Virus record (IMG/VR): IMGVR_UViG_3300043411_000238
Coordinates: 1 to 28,351 of that record
Reading direction: 5' to 3' (one strand)
Length of the DNA: 28,351 nt
From: a virus
Part shown: one piece after another, positions 1 through 6,737 of the stretch
Layout: each line of letters begins with the position of its first letter
Numbering within the stretch: position 1 is the first letter of the stretch
The notes under the pieces: generated by a model
Seen by the model: only the letters and a program-made list of their open reading frames with translations
What the model was told of the DNA's origin: nothing
Database searches by the model: none
Made by a program: the position numbers and the translations under genes

Positions 1-184
1 CCGAATGACGCAGCGACCCGCGTTCGGTACGTGTATCGCCGAACGTGGCGAGTTTGATGAGTGGGCACTGTTGTTTCGATGCGTATATGGGCGGTGTGAC
101 GCACTGTGCCACGATCTGCGGCCATGTGACAGTGTGAGCGGTGCCGCGAACGCCGCCAGCGTCCTCGAAGATGGTTATGCGCAC
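1..184 (-). CDS. Primase/replication-like protein, N-terminal part (runs off the left edge)
   Basis: An open frame starts at GTG 184, four bases after the stop of the preceding small gene, and stays open to the window edge (61 codons). It begins VRITIFEDAGGVRG and contains a run ending LIKLATFGDTRTERGSLRH. From memory this matches the N-terminus of phage and prophage primase/helicase-type proteins of the VirE/D5 group, which begin with a short 'ITVF...TRGT...W' segment followed by 'LIKLATFG...GSLRHD'. The domains that would prove the function lie outside the window. It is the last visible gene of the leftward early operon, so a role in replication fits its neighbours. The ribosome-binding site is weak; translation may be coupled to the upstream gene. 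The family is recalled, not searched. Confidence 0.6.
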   Translation of the reverse strand, partial: MRITIFEDAGGVRGTAHTVTWPQIVAQCVTPPIYASKQQCPLIKLATFGDTRTERGSLRHS

Positions 185-188
185 AGGG

Positions 189-380
189 TCAGTCCGGAGT
201 AACAGCGCGTATGTAACGTCCCGCCGTCTGACGAGTCAGTGTCTCCCGATGCAGCGCACGTTCCCATCGCGTCAGATCGACGTGTAGCGCCGCGATATAC
301 GCAGGGTTACTGTTGGCAGACAGAGCCAGTACGAGTTCGAATCGGGTCAGGTGACACATGAGTCTGTAGAAGTAGAGCAT
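189..380 (-). CDS. Small phage protein, function unknown
   Basis: A 63-residue protein beginning MLYFYRLMCHLTRFEL, with GAGGA eight bases before the ATG. It is rich in Leu, Arg and Ala and probably helical. An internal Met at residue 8 (MCHLTRFEL) could also be the start. It sits in a tightly packed leftward operon between another small unknown gene and the primase-like gene. I recognise no domain, and function cannot be assigned. It could be a small accessory protein of early infection. Confidence 0.55.
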   Translation of the reverse strand: MLYFYRLMCHLTRFELVLALSANSNPAYIAALHVDLTRWERALHRETLTRQTAGRYIRAVTPD

Positions 381-404
381 ATCGAGTGTCCTCGTTCGTG
401 AGTA

Positions 405-632
405 TCAGACGTTAATCACACCGAACCCGCGCAGCGCCACTTCACGCAGCAACGGTTCGATATTTGGCCGGGTGTATGCAGAACGTGTCACGACGACCGA
501 CCGCCGAAAGCCATCCAGTCCGAATAACTGCTGCGGGCGTTCGATGAATCGTGCGGTGATCCCGGTACGTTCTGATAGCGCGACGACTTCATCATATGAT
601 GCAGCGATGACGCATATATACGTGTCGCTCAT
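405..632 (-). CDS. Small phage protein, function unknown
   Basis: A 75-residue protein starting MSDTYICVIAASYDEVV. I chose ATG 632 over an upstream start at 677 because it overlaps the stop of the preceding zinc-ribbon gene as ATGA, the coupling used throughout this operon. The pattern is a beta strand (YICVIAA), a helix, then VVVTRSAY and a C-terminal GFGVINV strand, suggesting a small alpha/beta fold resembling a Rossmann half. No catalytic motif is visible. Short phage proteins of this general kind are common in siphophage early regions. Function unknown. Confidence 0.6.
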   Translation of the reverse strand: MSDTYICVIAASYDEVVALSERTGITARFIERPQQLFGLDGFRRSVVVTRSAYTRPNIEPLLREVALRGFGVINV

Positions 633-796
633 GTGCGCGGCACCCGTGGCAAGTACGTATGCTGGCGACGATAGCATTTCTTACCGTCACGAATGAATGG
701 GCAACGTAGCGAGTCGCGCTGATGATCTTCCATCGCTTGACCGCACCGGGTGCATTTGGGGATGCGTAGATCGAGTGCCGCCTGTATGTTATCCAT
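629..796 (-). CDS. Small zinc-ribbon protein
   Basis: A 55-residue ORF beginning MDNIQAALDLRIPKCTRCG. It carries CxxC at residues 15-18 and two further cysteines at 32 (RCPF) and 41 (KCYRR), a four-Cys zinc-ribbon pattern. Both ends are coupled: its ATG overlaps the stop of the TetR-like gene (ATGGATAA) and its stop overlaps the ATG of the next gene (ATGA). That double overlap is the best evidence that it is real, because the ORF is short. It is probably a small nucleic-acid- or protein-binding accessory factor; the exact role is unknown. Confidence 0.65.
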   Translation of the reverse strand: MDNIQAALDLRIPKCTRCGQAMEDHQRDSLRCPFIRDGKKCYRRQHTYLPRVPRT

Positions 797-1097
797 GATG
801 AATCGACTCCGCGGCAGCGCGACGTAGCGTTTCGTCGGCCTTCATCGCACGACTGTCACGGATCGCGATACCCTGGGCGACAACGACAGCATCACGCAGC
901 CGGATCGCCTCGCCCATGATGGCGCGACGCATCTGTGGCATGGTGCCGAATACATGCGATACGGTAGCAGGACTGCACCGCGCTGCATCGGCGATCTGCT
1001 CCCGTGACAGCGCAGCGTACCCGTGCTTGTGCGCGAGTTTGATCGCAGCGGCGAGTATTTCCGCCCCGCGTGTATCCGGTCGTCGAATTCGTTTCAT
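789..1097 (-). CDS. Small TetR-like helix-turn-helix DNA-binding protein
   Basis: A 102-residue protein. Residues 13-60 resemble a TetR N-terminal DNA-binding domain: ILAAAIKLAHKHGYAALSRE (helix 1 and turn), IADAARCSPATVSHVFG (recognition HTH), then MPQMRRAIMGEAI (helix 4). Normal TetR proteins are about 200 residues with a ligand-binding C-terminal domain. Here only about 40 residues follow, so it is a DNA-binding domain with a short helical tail. AGGAAA precedes the ATG, which overlaps the upstream stop (ATGA). It is the second gene after a promoter containing the inverted repeat TATTGAC-N6-GTCAATA, so autoregulation and control of the other two copies is a reasonable inference, not shown by sequence. 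Confidence 0.75.
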   Translation of the reverse strand: MKRIRRPDTRGAEILAAAIKLAHKHGYAALSREQIADAARCSPATVSHVFGTMPQMRRAIMGEAIRLRDAVVVAQGIAIRDSRAMKADETLRRAAAESIHHG

Positions 1098-1285
1098 TGT
1101 TGTGTTTCCTGTAGAATAACACGCATCGTATTCGTCAGTTCGTCGCGCTGGATGATCGCCTCGCGCATATGTTGCTGTGCGTTGAGTGACATTAGCATCT
1201 GGTGATTGATGCGATTATTAAGCAAGTCGATGCGATCCTGAAACTGATTCAAGAGTCGCGCTGATTCTGATAGTGATATTGTCAT
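1094..1285 (-). CDS. Small helical (coiled-coil-like) early protein
   Basis: A 63-residue protein beginning MTISLSESARLLNQFQDRID and rich in Leu, Gln, Asn and Arg, with heptad-like spacing of hydrophobics, so probably one or two long helices. It has the strongest ribbon of regulatory sequence in the left operon: GGAGGT six bases before the ATG and a sigma70-type promoter with operator just upstream. It is therefore the first gene of an internal transcript that continues into the TetR-like regulator. The stop overlaps the next ATG. A partner of the regulator or an antirepressor is possible but unproven. Confidence 0.6.
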   Translation of the reverse strand: MTISLSESARLLNQFQDRIDLLNNRINHQMLMSLNAQQHMREAIIQRDELTNTMRVILQETQQ

Positions 1286-1301
1286 AGCACCTCCGATTCA
1301 G

Positions 1302-1332
1302 ATATTAGTCGCTATTGACGGACGTGTCAATA
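1302..1332 (-). promoter_or_regulatory. Sigma70-type promoter with inverted-repeat operator (site 1)
   Basis: On the minus strand: TTGACA (1330-1325), 17 bases, TAATAT (1307-1302). The -35 region lies in an inverted repeat TATTGAC-GGACGT-GTCAATA (1313-1332). The same arms and 6-bp spacing occur at 4925-4944 and 6666-6685, in each case with a promoter offset of 17 bp. The site overlaps the last codons of the VRR-NUC gene and would drive the 1285 gene and the TetR-like gene. Confidence 0.8.
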
Positions 1333-1688
1333 TCTCCGGTTGAAAATAACGCCATCCCACCAAGCGACCGCACCAGATCGGCCCATCGGCGCTGCGCTTG
1401 CTCGTGTTTGTCGGCCATGCGCGGTTTCCATCCTTCGCACTTCGCCTCGACCGATACGAACTGCCCGATCACAGTACCGACCATTTCCTGAGTGACCAGC
1501 ACCGGACGAATACCGATCAAGTCGGCAGATGCGACGGTCGATCCGGGCGTATCATTCGCCAGCCCCCATCGAACGAACGATCCGTTTTCGAGTTTCCCCG
1601 CACCGCAGTTGTTGCGCCATAGCCGCCAGCCCGCAGCAGACGCGGCGATGCGGATGCGTTGCGATACTGACGCCTCACTGGCGGTCAT
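1305..1688 (-). CDS. VRR-NUC domain nuclease
   Basis: A 127-residue protein starting MTASEASVSQRIRIAASAAG. ATG 1688 overlaps the upstream stop as ATGA, which decides the start over a longer frame. The order of motifs fits the PD-(D/E)xK VRR-NUC family: an N-terminal helix with a conserved Glu, then SADLIGI (the Asp strand), then FVSVEAKCEGWKP (E-x-K core), then a helix KHEQAQRRWADLV and GGMALF. VRR-NUC proteins are Holliday-junction or structure-specific nucleases often found in phage replication modules. The last codons contain the operator of site 1. Family assignment is confident; substrate is not determined. Confidence 0.85.
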   Translation of the reverse strand: MTASEASVSQRIRIAASAAGWRLWRNNCGAGKLENGSFVRWGLANDTPGSTVASADLIGIRPVLVTQEMVGTVIGQFVSVEAKCEGWKPRMADKHEQAQRRWADLVRSLGGMALFSTGDIDTSVNSD

Positions 1689-1930
1689 GATGTATGCGCC
1701 TCGATGCGTATGACACCGCGCACGGTTTTGCATATGACGGCGTCTCGTTCTGTGTTTAGTATCAGTTGCCCCGATTCGTCACGGACGTACACCACGACCT
1801 CTCCGAGTTCCTCATCTGCTGTTATGCAGTCGCGTGTAAGAACACCGTCGATATATACGTCGCATGTATACGCGTGCGGTAACGCTGCCGGATCGAATGC
1901 CGGATCGTTCTTGTCTACGGTTATTCTCAT
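1685..1930 (-). CDS. Phage protein of unknown function
   Basis: An 81-residue acidic protein beginning MRITVDKNDPAFDPAALPHA. Strand-rich pattern (YTCDVYIDGVL, GEVVVYVRDE, RDAVICKTVRGVIRI), so probably a small beta-sandwich or beta-barrel. Coupled on both sides by ATGA overlaps. Its last residues, EAHTS, are the same as those of the next gene upstream because the two gene junctions share nearly identical DNA. No function recognised. Confidence 0.65.
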   Translation of the reverse strand: MRITVDKNDPAFDPAALPHAYTCDVYIDGVLTRDCITADEELGEVVVYVRDESGQLILNTERDAVICKTVRGVIRIEAHTS

Positions 1931-2151
1931 GACGTATGCGCCTCGATTAGTCGAGTCAGATAGTGCTGCGCTTTCTTCAAGTCCTCAACACCGCCTTTAT
2001 CGTCACACCGTGCGATATATTTTATGCAGTTGCCTCTAAGGAATCCGACGAACTGTTCGTGCGTCATCCATGATTCCATCGCGTCCCAGGGTTGAACGGT
2101 TTTACTCCGGTAATGCTCCCCGCCGATCTGTGTGTCGCGTGCTGTTGTCAT
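1927..2151 (-). CDS. DUF3310 family protein
   Basis: A 74-residue protein with the complete DUF3310 signature: an N-terminal IGGEHYRSKTVQPWDAME, then FLRGNCIKYIARCDDKGG and EDLKKAQHYLTRLIE. DUF3310 proteins are common in phages of many hosts; they are sometimes annotated as nucleotide kinases on weak grounds, and the real function is unknown. The start at 2151 overlaps the methyltransferase stop (ATGA), and GGAG lies just upstream. The C-terminus LIEAHTS comes from the recurring junction sequence. Confidence 0.9.
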   Translation of the reverse strand: MTTARDTQIGGEHYRSKTVQPWDAMESWMTHEQFVGFLRGNCIKYIARCDDKGGVEDLKKAQHYLTRLIEAHTS

Positions 2152-3140
2152 GACGTATGCTCCATGTATGATTTAATTATTTCCGCCGCGACTTGGGGAA
2201 CGATCGCATTGCCGTATCCGCGCAGCTTGACCACTCTTTCGGATACCCCATTAGCCAACGGGAATGTTCCGGGTTCAACGCACCGCCACTTTGCATCCCT
2301 GCACAGCAGCCAATCAGCATCTCGCCATACGCCGTTAGTCGGGCGGGCTGCATCGCTACCACTTGCTGCGACAGCGGAACCCCCGTGTCTGCTGGTCGTG
2401 GAGGTAGCGAACCCCTGCTGTGATCCTGCGCTGTCGGGGATACCCACCCGGCAAGATTCGCCTGCCGCCCCAATTGATCCAGTCGTTCCTTGCCGCACGA
2501 TCGAGGTTTGATGTCCGATCCCGAATCCTTCCAGTCTCTTGTCGTCGTCGTCGTCCATGCCACAAGCTCCACTGTTCTCCGACTGCTGTCGTTGTTCCCC
2601 GCAGGGCTGTTCCCATTCTGTGCGGGCGTCCCTGCCATTGGTGTCGGCCACGAACCACAGTCTGTCTCTGATATGCGGTGCGCCGACGCCCGCAGCCGGT
2701 ACACAGACCGCCCCGACGGAGTAATCAGCCGCTTCCATATCAGCTTGAACAAGGTCGAGCCAACCGTGACCAATCGCAGCGCCAACCTGTTCTCCAAAGA
2801 CGACTGAAGGTCGACACTGGTCGATGAGATGGAACCATGCGGGCCATAAGTGCCGCTCGTCAGCAAACCCTGCACCTTTGCCTGCCGCGCTGAAAGACTG
2901 ACATGGGCAACTACCCGTCCAGACGCGCCTATCGTCAGGCCATCCGGCGAGGCGCAAGGCGAGGCTCCATCCGCCAATCCCTGCGAAGAAGTGACATTGC
3001 GTGTATCCCCTGAGTTCATCTGGTGTGACATCTTCGATCGATCGTTCATCTACATCCCCGTATGCTATGTGTCCGTTTCTGATTAACTCGCGCAGCCATT
3101 CCGCAGCCTTCGGATCGAGTTCGTTATAATACGCCGTCAT
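2148..3140 (-). CDS. C5-cytosine DNA methyltransferase (phage copy)
   Basis: A 330-residue protein with the C5-methyltransferase motifs in order: motif I FFAGIGGW (51-58), motif IV PCQSFS (79-84, nucleophile Cys80), motif VI GEQV (116-119; Gln replaces the usual Asn), motif [13 protein letters not shown] (158-166), and C-terminal [12 protein letters not shown]. It would methylate cytosine in a short DNA target, most likely to shield phage DNA from host restriction. The N-terminal [20 protein letters not shown] extension is typical of a phage subgroup. The ATG overlaps the helicase stop (ATGA), with an AGAGGG ribosome-binding site. A 290-codon ORF lies within it in the +1 frame; the variable region between motifs VIII and IX has an unusual Gly/Ser/Asp-rich composition, as expected if two frames are constrained. 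Confidence 0.92.
   Translation of the reverse strand: MTAYYNELDPKAAEWLRELIRNGHIAYGDVDERSIEDVTPDELRGYTQCHFFAGIGGWSLALRLAGWPDDRRVWTGSCPCQSFSAAGKGAGFADERHLWPAWFHLIDQCRPSVVFGEQVGAAIGHGWLDLVQADMEAADYSVGAVCVPAAGVGAPHIRDRLWFVADTNGRDARTEWEQPCGEQRQQSENSGACGMDDDDDKRLEGFGIGHQTSIVRQGTTGSIGAAGESCRVGIPDSAGSQQGFATSTTSRHGGSAVAASGSDAARPTNGVWRDADWLLCRDAKWRCVEPGTFPLANGVSERVVKLRGYGNAIVPQVAAEIIKSYMEHTS
2177..3049 (-). CDS. Possible overlapping gene inside the C5 methyltransferase (+1 frame)
   Basis: A 290-codon ORF in the +1 frame of the methyltransferase gene, from ATG 3049 (91 bases after its start), with GGGG seven bases upstream. It contains [20 protein letters not shown], a WPTP motif, and near the C-terminus [16 protein letters not shown]. 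The cassette C5 methyltransferases carry ORFs with matching motifs in the same +1 frame. I recall many database 'hypothetical proteins' with WPTP repeats and 'LNP..WLMG.P..W' endings from phage and prophage loci. Expression is unproven; it could be a by-product of the shared methyltransferase sequence. Confidence 0.45.
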   Translation of the reverse strand: MNDRSKMSHQMNSGDTRNVTSSQGLADGASPCASPDGLTIGASGRVVAHVSLSARQAKVQGLLTSGTYGPHGSISSTSVDLQSSLENRLALRLVTVGSTLFKLIWKRLITPSGRSVYRLRASAHRISETDCGSWPTPMAGTPAQNGNSPAGNNDSSRRTVELVAWTTTTTRDWKDSGSDIKPRSCGKERLDQLGRQANLAGWVSPTAQDHSRGSLPPRPADTGVPLSQQVVAMQPARLTAYGEMLIGCCAGMQSGGALNPEHSRWLMGYPKEWSSCADTAMRSFPKSRRK

Positions 3141-4738
3141 CCCCGTACCCTCTCCATGAGTGCTACAGCCTCCGCACGACCCAATGCCTGTGCGGATAGA
3201 ACATCAATACCGAACGTGACGAAAAACTCACGCTGCAACCGTCGCACCGTCATCTCGTCCGTGTCGCCGCTACGTCGCCCACCCCATTCGGCCATCGCGG
3301 CACGCAGATCGGCCTGCGCATCGCCGCGTTCGCGATGCCTCGCATTGATCGACTTCTGTATCAGCATGTCTGGGTGCGAAGCTGGCGGCGCGTCAATCGC
3401 ACCGCGCATCTGTGCTAGCGTATCGGCATCGAGTTCATACAGATCACCATCGACCTGTTCTGGCAACGAGCGCCCCGCAGGCTCGACCCTGACGCCGCAG
3501 TACGGGCACGTCAGACCGTGTTCCGCACGCTCATACACGCCCGTACAGGCCGGGCACACGCGCACCGGGATCACATCATCGGGCGTTCCGCGTGAGCGTC
3601 GTTCGCGACGATCCAGCGACCATTCCCGCGCTGCATCCGGCAGGCCGTGGCGCATCACGTTACCAACATGATCTATGATGAGCGCGTGCGACTTGCCATC
3701 CATGATACGTAAGGCGCGTCCGAACTGCTGGGAATACAGACCGAACGATTGCGTCGGACGTGCCATTGAAACGACTTCCAGCGCAGGCAGATCGAATCCT
3801 TCGCTGAACAGATCGCAGTTTGTCAGTTGCTTGATTTCACCGTTCGCGAAACGTCGCAGGATTGCCGCACGTACTGCTGGCGGCGTTTTCGCGCTCACTG
3901 TCTCAGCCGGTACGCCAGCCTGGCGGAACGCCGCAGCTACGTCACTGGCTGATTCGACATCAGTGCAGAACGTCACACCGAGTTTCCCCGCAGCGATCCG
4001 TATGTAATGCTGCACGACATCGCCGACGATATGTGACTGGCGAACGGCCTTGCGTAGCGGATCGGGCGAGTAATCACCGCCAGCACTGATGCCGACGCTG
4101 GATAGGTCGAGATCGGACGGTGGTGCAAATATGCGGTAATCGGTTAGGTATCCCTCATCAATCAGATCACGCATGGACGGTGCGAATACCATCGTGTCCA
4201 TGAGTCCGTCGGCGTGGCGACCTAGACCTAGACCATCGGCGCGAACGGGTGTCGCTGTGACGCCCAGGCCGCGTGCGTTCGGGAACAACGACGCGGCAGT
4301 CCCCCACTTCGTTTTGGATAGTAAATGATGGCACTCGTCCTGCACCCATAGTGTCACGGTATTGAACCACGTCGTCGTTGGTGGCATCTTGACCAACGTA
4401 TCGACCGATGCGACGCCACACGCACCCACAGCGTTATAATACGATCGACCTGTATGCTCGATATGCGCCGCTACGCAGTCCCGTATCAGCGCCGGTTGCC
4501 CGATGATCCGATGACGGATACCGTTACGCGCCAGCGCCAGGCTGATCTGACCGACCAGTTCGTGACGATGCGCGATAGCGATAGACGGCCCGTTATGATC
4601 GTGTATGACAGACGAGAATACTGTCGTTTTACCCGAACCCGTCGCCGCGACCGCGAGTACGTTACGCGCACCGGACGACCATGCGGCGTAGATGTCACGC
4701 TTCAGATCAGTCTGATATGGGCGAAGCGTGACGGTCAT
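3137..4738 (-). CDS. DEAD/DEAH-box superfamily 2 DNA helicase
   Basis: A 533-residue protein. Motifs: Q-like LRPYQTDLKRDI near the N-terminus, Walker A AATGSGKTT (31-39), motif II DECH (134-137), motif III GVTATPVR, and in the second RecA domain EGFDLPALE and motif VI QQFGRALR. A C-terminal zinc ribbon follows (CPACTGVYE...CPYCG). This layout is that of phage ATP-dependent helicases related to SSL2/RAD25, which unwind DNA during replication or recombination. The ATG overlaps the stop of the small upstream gene. It heads the leftward early operon with that small gene; DNA polymerase is in the divergent operon. Confidence 0.92.
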   Translation of the reverse strand: MTVTLRPYQTDLKRDIYAAWSSGARNVLAVAATGSGKTTVFSSVIHDHNGPSIAIAHRHELVGQISLALARNGIRHRIIGQPALIRDCVAAHIEHTGRSYYNAVGACGVASVDTLVKMPPTTTWFNTVTLWVQDECHHLLSKTKWGTAASLFPNARGLGVTATPVRADGLGLGRHADGLMDTMVFAPSMRDLIDEGYLTDYRIFAPPSDLDLSSVGISAGGDYSPDPLRKAVRQSHIVGDVVQHYIRIAAGKLGVTFCTDVESASDVAAAFRQAGVPAETVSAKTPPAVRAAILRRFANGEIKQLTNCDLFSEGFDLPALEVVSMARPTQSFGLYSQQFGRALRIMDGKSHALIIDHVGNVMRHGLPDAAREWSLDRRERRSRGTPDDVIPVRVCPACTGVYERAEHGLTCPYCGVRVEPAGRSLPEQVDGDLYELDADTLAQMRGAIDAPPASHPDMLIQKSINARHRERGDAQADLRAAMAEWGGRRSGDTDEMTVRRLQREFFVTFGIDVLSAQALGRAEAVALMERVRG

Positions 4739-4905
4739 GCGGGTATCCAGCCCCGCAGATCGGATAATGACGCGCCGACGATACGATGGATGCCGTCATC
4801 ACCGCGTTTGATACTACACTGCACACGCTCGAACCCCCATGTGAAGCCGGTAAATAAGAACCCATCAGTGTTCGGTAAATGGCGAAGTTGCCTAATCAGT
4901 TGCAT
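4735..4905 (-). CDS. Small leader gene of the helicase operon
   Basis: A 56-residue ORF starting MQLIRQLRHLPNTDGFLFTG and ending RGWIPA. It has a good ribosome-binding site (GAGGTGCGT, then ATG 4905) and its stop overlaps the helicase ATG as ATGA. This coupling and its position as first gene after the divergent promoter region make it very likely real. The run FLFTGFTWGFERVQCSIKR looks like beta strands. I recognise no family; it may assist the helicase or only couple its translation. Confidence 0.65.
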   Translation of the reverse strand: MQLIRQLRHLPNTDGFLFTGFTWGFERVQCSIKRGDDGIHRIVGASLSDLRGWIPA

Positions 4906-4924
4906 ACGCACCTCGTAAAATAGT

Positions 4925-4955
4925 TATTGACAACACCGTCAATATAAATTATATT
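4925..4955 (+). promoter_or_regulatory. Sigma70-type rightward early promoter with operator (site 2)
   Basis: TTGACA (4927-4932), exactly 17 bases, TATATT (4950-4955). The inverted repeat TATTGAC-AACACC-GTCAATA (4925-4944) covers the -35 box and most of the spacer. It drives the 5010 gene and downstream rightward genes. A repressor bound here would block RNA polymerase directly. Confidence 0.82.
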
Positions 4956-4969
4956 CTCAATCGTTGCAA
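4941..4969 (-). promoter_or_regulatory. Probable leftward early promoter
   Basis: On the minus strand: TTGCAA (4969-4964), 17 bases, TATATT (4946-4941). The inverted-repeat operator (4925-4944) overlaps its -10 box and start region, so one bound protein could control this and the divergent rightward promoter. The -35 is only a partial match, so confidence is moderate. The first gene downstream starts at 4905. Confidence 0.55.
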
Positions 4970-5009
4970 GTTATTTTTTCTCCCACAACCACCCCACGAA
5001 AGGGACATC

Positions 5010-5597
5010 ATGAGTATTTCCATCACTATCACCGATCCGACCAACGAGGAAGCACTACGCATCGCCGATTACCTGTACGAACTTGCCGGGTTCGGCAAGT
5101 CAATCACCCCGACCGAACCTGATCCGACTGCGACATCGCGCCTCGTCGAAGTGTTTCGCAGCAGTCCGGGATTCGTTTCGGAGGTCACACCAGTGGTTCC
5201 GATCCCCGCTGAGAATCAGATGCCGCTCATCGCACCCGCAGCGTCAGTTACACATGAGACTCATGACATCGACGGTGTTGCATGGAACGCCGAAATTCAC
5301 GCCAGCACGAAATCCAAAACGGCAGACGGACGGTGGAGAGCGAAGCGTAACACGACAGGTGTGACACCCGTGGCACCCGCAGCACCCGTGGCACCCGCTG
5401 CACCCGTGGCACCATCCGGCGCGATGACGTTCCCGCAGCTTATGCAGCGGATCACGCAAGGTATTGCATCGAACGCATTCACACACGATAAGGTTAAGGC
5501 TGCACTCGCACTGGCTGGTTGCGAATCATTACCTGCGCTGGCGTCACAGCCGAATCTAATCCCGATCGTCTGCGCAAACCTGGCGATAGCAGCATGA
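5010..5597 (+). CDS. Phage early protein with Pro/Ala linker, function unknown
   Basis: A 195-residue protein; AAAGGGA precedes ATG 5010. Three parts are visible. The N-terminal region (1-80) begins MSISITITDPTNEEALRIAD. A conserved-looking middle, VAWNAEIHASTKSKTADGRW (about 91-110), is one I recall from phage proteins of unknown function next to DUF2800 and DUF2815. A Pro/Ala/Val linker (about 116-135, units PVAPAA) leads to a C-terminal helical domain, FPQLMQRITQGIASNAF onward. It is the first gene of the rightward early operon and overlaps the DUF2800 start (ATGA). A role in replication or recombination is inferred from neighbours only. Confidence 0.8.
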   Translation: MSISITITDPTNEEALRIADYLYELAGFGKSITPTEPDPTATSRLVEVFRSSPGFVSEVTPVVPIPAENQMPLIAPAASVTHETHDIDGVAWNAEIHASTKSKTADGRWRAKRNTTGVTPVAPAAPVAPAAPVAPSGAMTFPQLMQRITQGIASNAFTHDKVKAALALAGCESLPALASQPNLIPIVCANLAIAA

Positions 5598-6664
5598 GCG
5601 AACACGCTAAATTCGCGCCGTCGTCGGCGCATCGATGGGTGGCGTGCCCCGGTACGATTCGGATGTCCGAAGGTATTGTCGAGCCGGAATCCGAATCGGC
5701 ACTGGAAGGCACGATCGCGCACGAAGTCGCAGAATGCACTCTCCAAGGCAAACCGATTCGCAGTGACGCAACGGATGAGATGATCGACGGTGCAATCATG
5801 TACGCTGAATATATTATTAGCGTGATCGGCAAGGAACAGCAGATACACATCGAGGAACGTGTGAATGGCGTGCACCCGGAGAATTGGGGTACGCCGGATG
5901 CTTACACACTGACTGACACTGATCTGCATATCTTCGATTACAAGTTCGGGCGGGGTATCGTCGATCCGTATCGTAACTGGCAATTGCTGAATTACGCTGC
6001 GGGTATCATCGGCAAGACACCTGACATCACGATCCATCTGCACATCGTTCAGCCTCGCGCATATCACCGTGACGGTACGTGCCGTTCGTGGTCGATTATC
6101 AGCCAGGACGCATTCACGTTTTTTATGACGTTGAGTGCCGCAGTAACGGATGCTCTGAAACCGAACGCCAAGTGTTTCACCGGCACACACTGCGAACACT
6201 GCCCAGGTCGGTATCGTTGTTCGGCATTGCTGCGTTGTTCATATTCAATCATCGAGCGATCCGGCGAATCGCTGCCGCTCGAAATCGCAGTCGATGTGAT
6301 GGGTATGATTCTCGTCCAGGTGCGTGAAGGTATTGATCGTCTTACGGCCATCGAGTCGGGTATGGAACAGCAGGTTCTATCCGCGCTGCGTGCGGGTGCG
6401 CGGGTTCCCGGCTGGCACATTGAAACTGGTGCCGGTCGTGAGCGGTGGCGCGTACCGTATGCCGAAGTCGTGGCACTCGGTGACGCGATGGGCGTACAGG
6501 TGCGTAAGGACGAACTCATCACACCGAAGCAGTCGGTTAAGGCTGGTCTTCCGCGTGATCTGGTCGATAGCTTCACGGAGATACCATCGGGAAAGGCGAA
6601 GATCGTCCGTGACGATACGAGACTGGCGCAGGTGTTTGGTGCGTCACCGAGTGCTGTGAAATAA
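5594..6664 (+). CDS. DUF2800 protein (PD-(D/E)xK nuclease-like)
   Basis: A 356-residue protein starting MSEHAKFAPSSAHRWVACPG; ATG 5594 overlaps the previous stop (ATGA), which excludes the longer upstream frame. The opening SSAHRWVACPGTIRMSEG, the EGTIAHEVAE helix, GTPDAYTL and LHIFDYKFGRG (D...YK nuclease core), then QLLNYAAG, match the DUF2800 family, related to RecB/Cas4-type nucleases. A Cys cluster HCEHCPGRYRC around residues 210-225 could bind an Fe-S cluster or zinc as in Cas4-like enzymes. DUF2800 genes typically sit beside DUF2815 and phage DNA polymerases. Likely an exonuclease of phage recombination or replication. Confidence 0.9.
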   Translation: MSEHAKFAPSSAHRWVACPGTIRMSEGIVEPESESALEGTIAHEVAECTLQGKPIRSDATDEMIDGAIMYAEYIISVIGKEQQIHIEERVNGVHPENWGTPDAYTLTDTDLHIFDYKFGRGIVDPYRNWQLLNYAAGIIGKTPDITIHLHIVQPRAYHRDGTCRSWSIISQDAFTFFMTLSAAVTDALKPNAKCFTGTHCEHCPGRYRCSALLRCSYSIIERSGESLPLEIAVDVMGMILVQVREGIDRLTAIESGMEQQVLSALRAGARVPGWHIETGAGRERWRVPYAEVVALGDAMGVQVRKDELITPKQSVKAGLPRDLVDSFTEIPSGKAKIVRDDTRLAQVFGASPSAVK

Positions 6665-6665
6665 T

Positions 6666-6696
6666 TATTGACGGATTCGTCAATATCGTTTATATT
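6666..6696 (+). promoter_or_regulatory. Sigma70-type promoter with operator (site 3)
   Basis: TTGACG (6668-6673), 17 bases, TATATT (6691-6696). The inverted repeat TATTGAC-GGATTC-GTCAATA (6666-6685) is arm-for-arm identical to sites 1 and 2. A short hairpin CCGCA-CT-TGCGG (6706-6717) lies in the leader, followed by AGGAGC before ATG 6738. This promoter would transcribe the DUF2815 gene, the inserted gene cassettes and then the DNA polymerase genes. Confidence 0.82.
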
Positions 6697-6737
6697 TAAT
6701 TCATGCCGCACTTGCGGTAACTTTAGGAGCATTACAC

